Positions 6,382 through 9,572 of a stretch of DNA of 9,572 nt are shown in pieces (positions within the stretch are counted from its first letter, which is position 1; the number at the start of each line of letters is the position of its first letter). The DNA comes from CAMBDR01 sp046597185. Its GTDB lineage: Bacteria > Pseudomonadota > Gammaproteobacteria > Burkholderiales > Burkholderiaceae_D. Both the position numbers and the translations under genes were made by a program. The DNA lies in assembly GCA_046597185.1 (NCBI GenBank), contig JBKJLF010000222.1, positions 1-9,572 on the forward strand, read 5' to 3'. The notes under the pieces are model-generated. The model did not search any database. It had not been told where the DNA came from and saw only the letters and a program-made list of their open reading frames with translations.

Positions 6382-7284
6382 ATGGCAAATATCCTTCCCC
6401 ATACAATCAGCATCCCTGATCGCCTGCTAGCAAAAGCGTTGGCCGGGCATCCTTTGCAGGCGATTACCGAATTACAAACCCATATCGCACAATCTGAAAA
6501 CGATGGTGCGCTCTGGTCGGCACTGGGCATTGCCTTTGGCTTGGCAGGCCAGTTTGATCAGGCGATTTCAGCTTTGAACCGTGCCTTGGCAGCGTTACCC
6601 GGCCATGTTTTGTCGAAGGCATACATGGGTATTTTCTTGCATTTGACAGGAAAGCATGAGCAAGCATCTGACCTGCTTGATTACGAAGGCATGACGAGTC
6701 AAGTCAAATTACACGCAGAAAAGAATGACGGGCAAATCAACGCATTTCATACCGATTTAATTGCGCATTTGCGCCAACACCCCAGCCTGACTTGGCAATT
6801 GGCGAATAAAGCCACCCAGGGGGGTTGGCAATCCGGCGAATTATTGCAAGACGATGCCCCCGTTATCCGGGAACTACATCAATTGTTACGCGCCGGAGTG
6901 CAACAAATCATGCGCAGTTGGGGCGAAGATGAGGAGGAGCTAGCATCTAAGTTTCCTTTGCGAATGAGCGCATGGGGAGTCATACTGCAAAGCGGCGGGT
7001 ATCAGGAGCCACATGTGCATCAGGCTGGCATACTCAGCGGCGTATACTACGTCGCGGTTCCGCCGATGAGCGGCGGGCCGCATGCTGGCGCACTTTCTTT
7101 TCCCGTTGCCCTGCCATGGTTGCCACAAGCTGGTATCAGAAGTGACGCCTTTTTTATCCAGCCGCAGGCTGCACACATGGTGTTGTTCCCATCCTATTTT
7201 TGGCACCAAACAGTACCATTTGTCGGAAATGAAGATCGTATTTGCATTGCTTTTGATATTTTTCCACCTGAGGCTTCATCATGA
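6382..7284 (+). CDS. TPR-containing 2-oxoglutarate/Fe(II)-dependent oxygenase
   Basis: A 300-residue cytosolic protein joining TPR helices (about 15-110, clearest in GALWSALGIAFGLAGQFDQA, 42-61) to a C-terminal double-stranded beta-helix oxygenase domain of the TIGR02466 / 2OG-FeII_Oxy_5 type. The diagnostic stretch is EPHVHQAGILSGVYYVAVPP (209-228), then VLFPSYFWHQTVPF (267-280) and DRICIAFDI (285-293). Candidate iron ligands are His211 and/or His213 with His275; Arg286 would hold 2-oxoglutarate. An acidic second ligand is not obvious in the His-x-His stretch. ATG at 6382 is used rather than the in-frame TTG at 6319, which would place the coding region across the hairpin and add a non-conserved N-terminus. 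The ribosome-binding site is weak. The TPR part probably binds the substrate or a partner (inference). The stop overlaps the next start by ATGA. Hydroxylation of a protein or peptide side chain is the best guess. Confidence 0.83.
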   Translation: MANILPHTISIPDRLLAKALAGHPLQAITELQTHIAQSENDGALWSALGIAFGLAGQFDQAISALNRALAALPGHVLSKAYMGIFLHLTGKHEQASDLLDYEGMTSQVKLHAEKNDGQINAFHTDLIAHLRQHPSLTWQLANKATQGGWQSGELLQDDAPVIRELHQLLRAGVQQIMRSWGEDEEELASKFPLRMSAWGVILQSGGYQEPHVHQAGILSGVYYVAVPPMSGGPHAGALSFPVALPWLPQAGIRSDAFFIQPQAAHMVLFPSYFWHQTVPFVGNEDRICIAFDIFPPEASS

Positions 7285-8102
7285 CTTTAACCAATGGTTT
7301 TTTGGAGGTGGCTGAGAGGCTACTTGATCCCGGCATGGGAACCGAGAATGTTGGTTTTATGCTTTACTCCTTGGTGCGTATGCGCCGCCCTGAAACCGTA
7401 CTCGCAGTTGGCCTTGGCTATTCAACCCTGTTCCTGTTGCAAGCTTTATCGGACAATTTGGTCGAGGCAAAACGTGACAGCCGGATTCGCGATGGAAGGC
7501 TGAAAGACGATGGCCGCAAGGAAGTGCTGCGACAGGATGATGGATACCCGCCAGAGACATCCGTACATTTGCATGGTATTGATGATTTCAGTGCCGACGA
7601 CGGGCGCTTATCGACCTTGCTAAAATATATCGAGCAGCAGGGGCTCTCTTCATTGTTCACATTGTATCGTTGTCGTTATCAGGAAGCGGAATTGCCGCCT
7701 GATGCCGCCCCGTATGGTTTTATATGGATCGATTGCGCTCACCAGTTGGACTACAGTGACCTGTTAAACCGCTATTGGCCATTGCTTGATTCCGATGGTG
7801 GATTGCTGGCTTTGCATTACACCTACATTGATATAAACGTTGCCACGGCAAGCGGTGATCAAGCCGTTGTTGTTGCCGGGCCATTGGTTAATACAATAAA
7901 GCAACAACTGCTGACGGCTGGCATGGCGGCAAACTTTGAATTGTTGTCCCTAGTCGAACCCCACAAACTGCGCCAGGGTAGCCTGACAATTTTACGCAAA
8001 CTCGATGAAAGCGAGCTCTGTCGCCCGGCATTGCTTGCGCAGGAGCAGCAATTCCTTTATGGCGACCAAGGCACGCCACTTAACAACCTTAACCAACGAT
8101 AA
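7281..8102 (+). CDS. Class I SAM-dependent methyltransferase (Methyltransf_24-like)
   Basis: A 273-residue cytosolic enzyme. Motif I is VLAVGLGYSTLFLLQA (40-55), with Ala where relatives usually have Glu/Asp before the first Gly. The acidic strand-2 residues are in LHGIDDFS (97-104). The strand-4 motif GFIWIDCAHQLDYSDLLNRY (146-165), followed by LLDSDGGLLALHYT, is typical of the Methyltransf_24 family, which methylates small molecules, sugars or peptides. A charged insertion at about 61-95 (rich in Lys, Arg and Asp) separates motif I from strand 2 and is longer than usual, so it may contact the substrate. It overlaps the oxygenase stop by ATGA and has TGAGG seven bases before its start, suggesting co-expression. 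Six bases later the DUF5916 gene begins. Substrate is unknown; the shared operon makes the same product as the oxygenase a reasonable guess. Confidence 0.83.
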   Translation: MTLTNGFLEVAERLLDPGMGTENVGFMLYSLVRMRRPETVLAVGLGYSTLFLLQALSDNLVEAKRDSRIRDGRLKDDGRKEVLRQDDGYPPETSVHLHGIDDFSADDGRLSTLLKYIEQQGLSSLFTLYRCRYQEAELPPDAAPYGFIWIDCAHQLDYSDLLNRYWPLLDSDGGLLALHYTYIDINVATASGDQAVVVAGPLVNTIKQQLLTAGMAANFELLSLVEPHKLRQGSLTILRKLDESELCRPALLAQEQQFLYGDQGTPLNNLNQR

Positions 8103-8108
8103 GTAATT

Positions 8109-9572
8109 ATGAAAAGAAATTTCTCTTGGCCTGAAGCTACATTTCTTCACGGTGTTTTGGCCGTCCTGTTGGCAAGTCGCGCATATGCGCAAGAGGTGGT
8201 CCCGCCAAAGATTGCACCACCCGTGTCGGTTACCAAAACACACTGTAAAATCCTTCTTGATGGCAAGGATGATGAACCATGCTGGAGGGACGCCGCCACC
8301 TACCGTTCCTTCAGTGAATATATGCCTGAATCGGGGCGCAAACCACTTATTGAAACACGCTACCGACTGATACAGGATGCAGATAACCTGTATGTTTTTG
8401 TTGAGTGTGATGACCCCGACACGGAACAATTACGAATCGCCATGTCCCGGCGTGATAAAGTAGGCGCGGATCAGGATTTTGTATCTTTATATATCGACCC
8501 CATAGGAAAAAGATCTTTTTCACAATTATTTAGGGTAAATTCTGCCGGATCAATCAGCGATGGCACCTATAATGAAGCCAGTGCTACAGAAAATCTGGAT
8601 CAGGACTTTGATTTTGAAGTGAAAACCCACATACAAAGCAAAGGATGGAATGCCGAATTCAAAATTCCGTTACGGGAATTGCGGACAGGCGAAACGACTG
8701 ATCTGGCTAAATTAACCTTGCTGGTTGCGCGTAACTACCCGAGACAGCAGAATTATTTGTTCACCTCCGCTGAATTGTCACGTTATTCTGATTGCTATCT
8801 ATGTCGCAATAGTGAAATTCAAGGCATGACCTTACCAGCCGACCCTTCTTTTTTAAAAATATCACCGTTTGTGGTTATCCGAAACAAGCAAGAACGCCAT
8901 GAAAATGGAACGAAAACCAATCATGCCCAATCCGATGCAGGGGTTGACATCAAGGCCCGATTTGGATCGTCCTGGCTCATTGATGCGACGTTCAAGCCTG
9001 ACTTCTCACAAGTCGAAATTGACGCCCCCCAACTGGCGGCAAATGCGCGTTTTGGCCTTTACTTTCAGGAAAAGCGACCATTTTTTCTGGAAGGTGCGGA
9101 TTTGCTGGATACGCCGCTTTCCCTGATTTACACTCGAAGCATCGCTAAACCGCAAGTTGGTGTCCGGTTGACGCATCGCACCGACGCAAGCGACGCCTTG
9201 GTCATTGCCGTCAAAGATTTGGGCGGGGGAGCCATACTTTATCCGGGAGCGTTTGCCTCAATTCCGATCGTCCGCGATACTCATGCGTCAATATTGTTGG
9301 CGCGAACCCGATACCATCTCCAACCTGGCATCGATGTCGGTGCCATTGCTAGTAGCCGTAATTCAGCAGACGGCACACGCAATGCAGTGATCAGCGGTGA
9401 CGTGGTCTGGCAAATTGATGGTAAGAATAAAGTTCGATTCCAACTTGCAACCAGTGAAACAAGTGGTGACCAGCGCGCGAAGCTGGAAGGAAGTAAGGAA
9501 AAATCCGGTTTGGGAACGGCATTTTTTGTTGACCATTCTTTTTATGGTGACACCTTCGACTCCTTGTTGACC
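8109..9572 (+). CDS. DUF5916 outer-membrane protein with N-terminal carbohydrate-binding-like domain, 3' end outside window
   Basis: An open frame of 488 codons that runs off the right edge. A Sec signal peptide is visible (MKRN, hydrophobic core about 11-22, cleavage after SRAYA at 23-27). Residues about 45-210 resemble a family 9 carbohydrate-binding domain (ILLDGKDDEPCWRDA at 48-62; later WNAEFKIPLREL at 180-191). Then comes the DUF5916 hallmark: FKPDFSQVEIDAPQLAANAR (295-314) and FQEKRPFFLEGADLL (319-333), followed by barrel-like strands. DUF5916 proteins are predicted outer-membrane beta-barrels of Bacteroidetes and Proteobacteria, of unproven function. Full-length members have roughly 700-900 residues, so a third to a half is missing here. 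An unusual CYLC motif (Cys229/Cys232) adds to Cys46, 58 and 100. It follows the methyltransferase by 6 bp with only a weak ribosome-binding site. It may bind a surface glycan or move the cluster's product; both are inference. Confidence 0.85.
   Translation, partial: MKRNFSWPEATFLHGVLAVLLASRAYAQEVVPPKIAPPVSVTKTHCKILLDGKDDEPCWRDAATYRSFSEYMPESGRKPLIETRYRLIQDADNLYVFVECDDPDTEQLRIAMSRRDKVGADQDFVSLYIDPIGKRSFSQLFRVNSAGSISDGTYNEASATENLDQDFDFEVKTHIQSKGWNAEFKIPLRELRTGETTDLAKLTLLVARNYPRQQNYLFTSAELSRYSDCYLCRNSEIQGMTLPADPSFLKISPFVVIRNKQERHENGTKTNHAQSDAGVDIKARFGSSWLIDATFKPDFSQVEIDAPQLAANARFGLYFQEKRPFFLEGADLLDTPLSLIYTRSIAKPQVGVRLTHRTDASDALVIAVKDLGGGAILYPGAFASIPIVRDTHASILLARTRYHLQPGIDVGAIASSRNSADGTRNAVISGDVVWQIDGKNKVRFQLATSETSGDQRAKLEGSKEKSGLGTAFFVDHSFYGDTFDSLLT

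Overview
The window looks like an accessory biosynthetic or surface-modification locus from a Gram-negative bacterium, most likely a gammaproteobacterium. The grounds are a Sec-exported protein with DUF5916-type outer-membrane features, inner-membrane-anchored SGNH proteins and a ferritin-like diiron protein; genus cannot be told from sequence alone. All recognised genes are on the + strand and tightly packed, with short overlaps including three ATGA stop/start overlaps, so most of the window is probably one or two operons. No RNA genes, insertion sequences, CRISPR arrays or integrase genes were seen.

Layout. Positions 3-2157 hold two consecutive membrane-anchored SGNH/GDSL-type proteins (paralogues sharing a GDSQxxGWG block); the first runs off the left edge and has a degenerate C-terminal catalytic block. 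Positions 2162-4323 hold a JmjC/cupin oxygenase of the ribosomal-oxygenase type, overlapping by ATGA a SAM methyltransferase that carries a PqqD-like winged-helix module at its C-terminus. Positions 4370-5973 hold a ferritin-like diiron protein with a C-terminal membrane segment, overlapping by ATGA an unrecognised helical-repeat protein. A 126-bp leader with a dyad and direct repeats then precedes a 71-residue peptide gene (6100-6315) with the best ribosome-binding site in the window. A 10-bp perfect hairpin follows the peptide gene. Then come a TPR-2OG-Fe(II) oxygenase (6382-7284), a second SAM methyltransferase (ATGA overlap, 7281-8102) and the start of a DUF5916 outer-membrane protein (8109 to the right edge).

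Working model (inference). Three distinct non-heme-iron enzyme families (JmjC, 2OG oxygenase, ferritin-like diiron), two methyltransferases, a PqqD/RRE-like domain and one short, basic-then-hydrophobic peptide with its own leader and hairpin together resemble a ribosomal peptide-modification cluster. I do not recognise this combination as a described class. The SGNH proteins and DUF5916 protein would then act at the envelope on, or as exporter/receptor for, the product. The competing view is a set of surface-glycan or protein-modifying enzymes with a small secreted protein among them. Nothing in the sequence alone proves that the peptide is the substrate.
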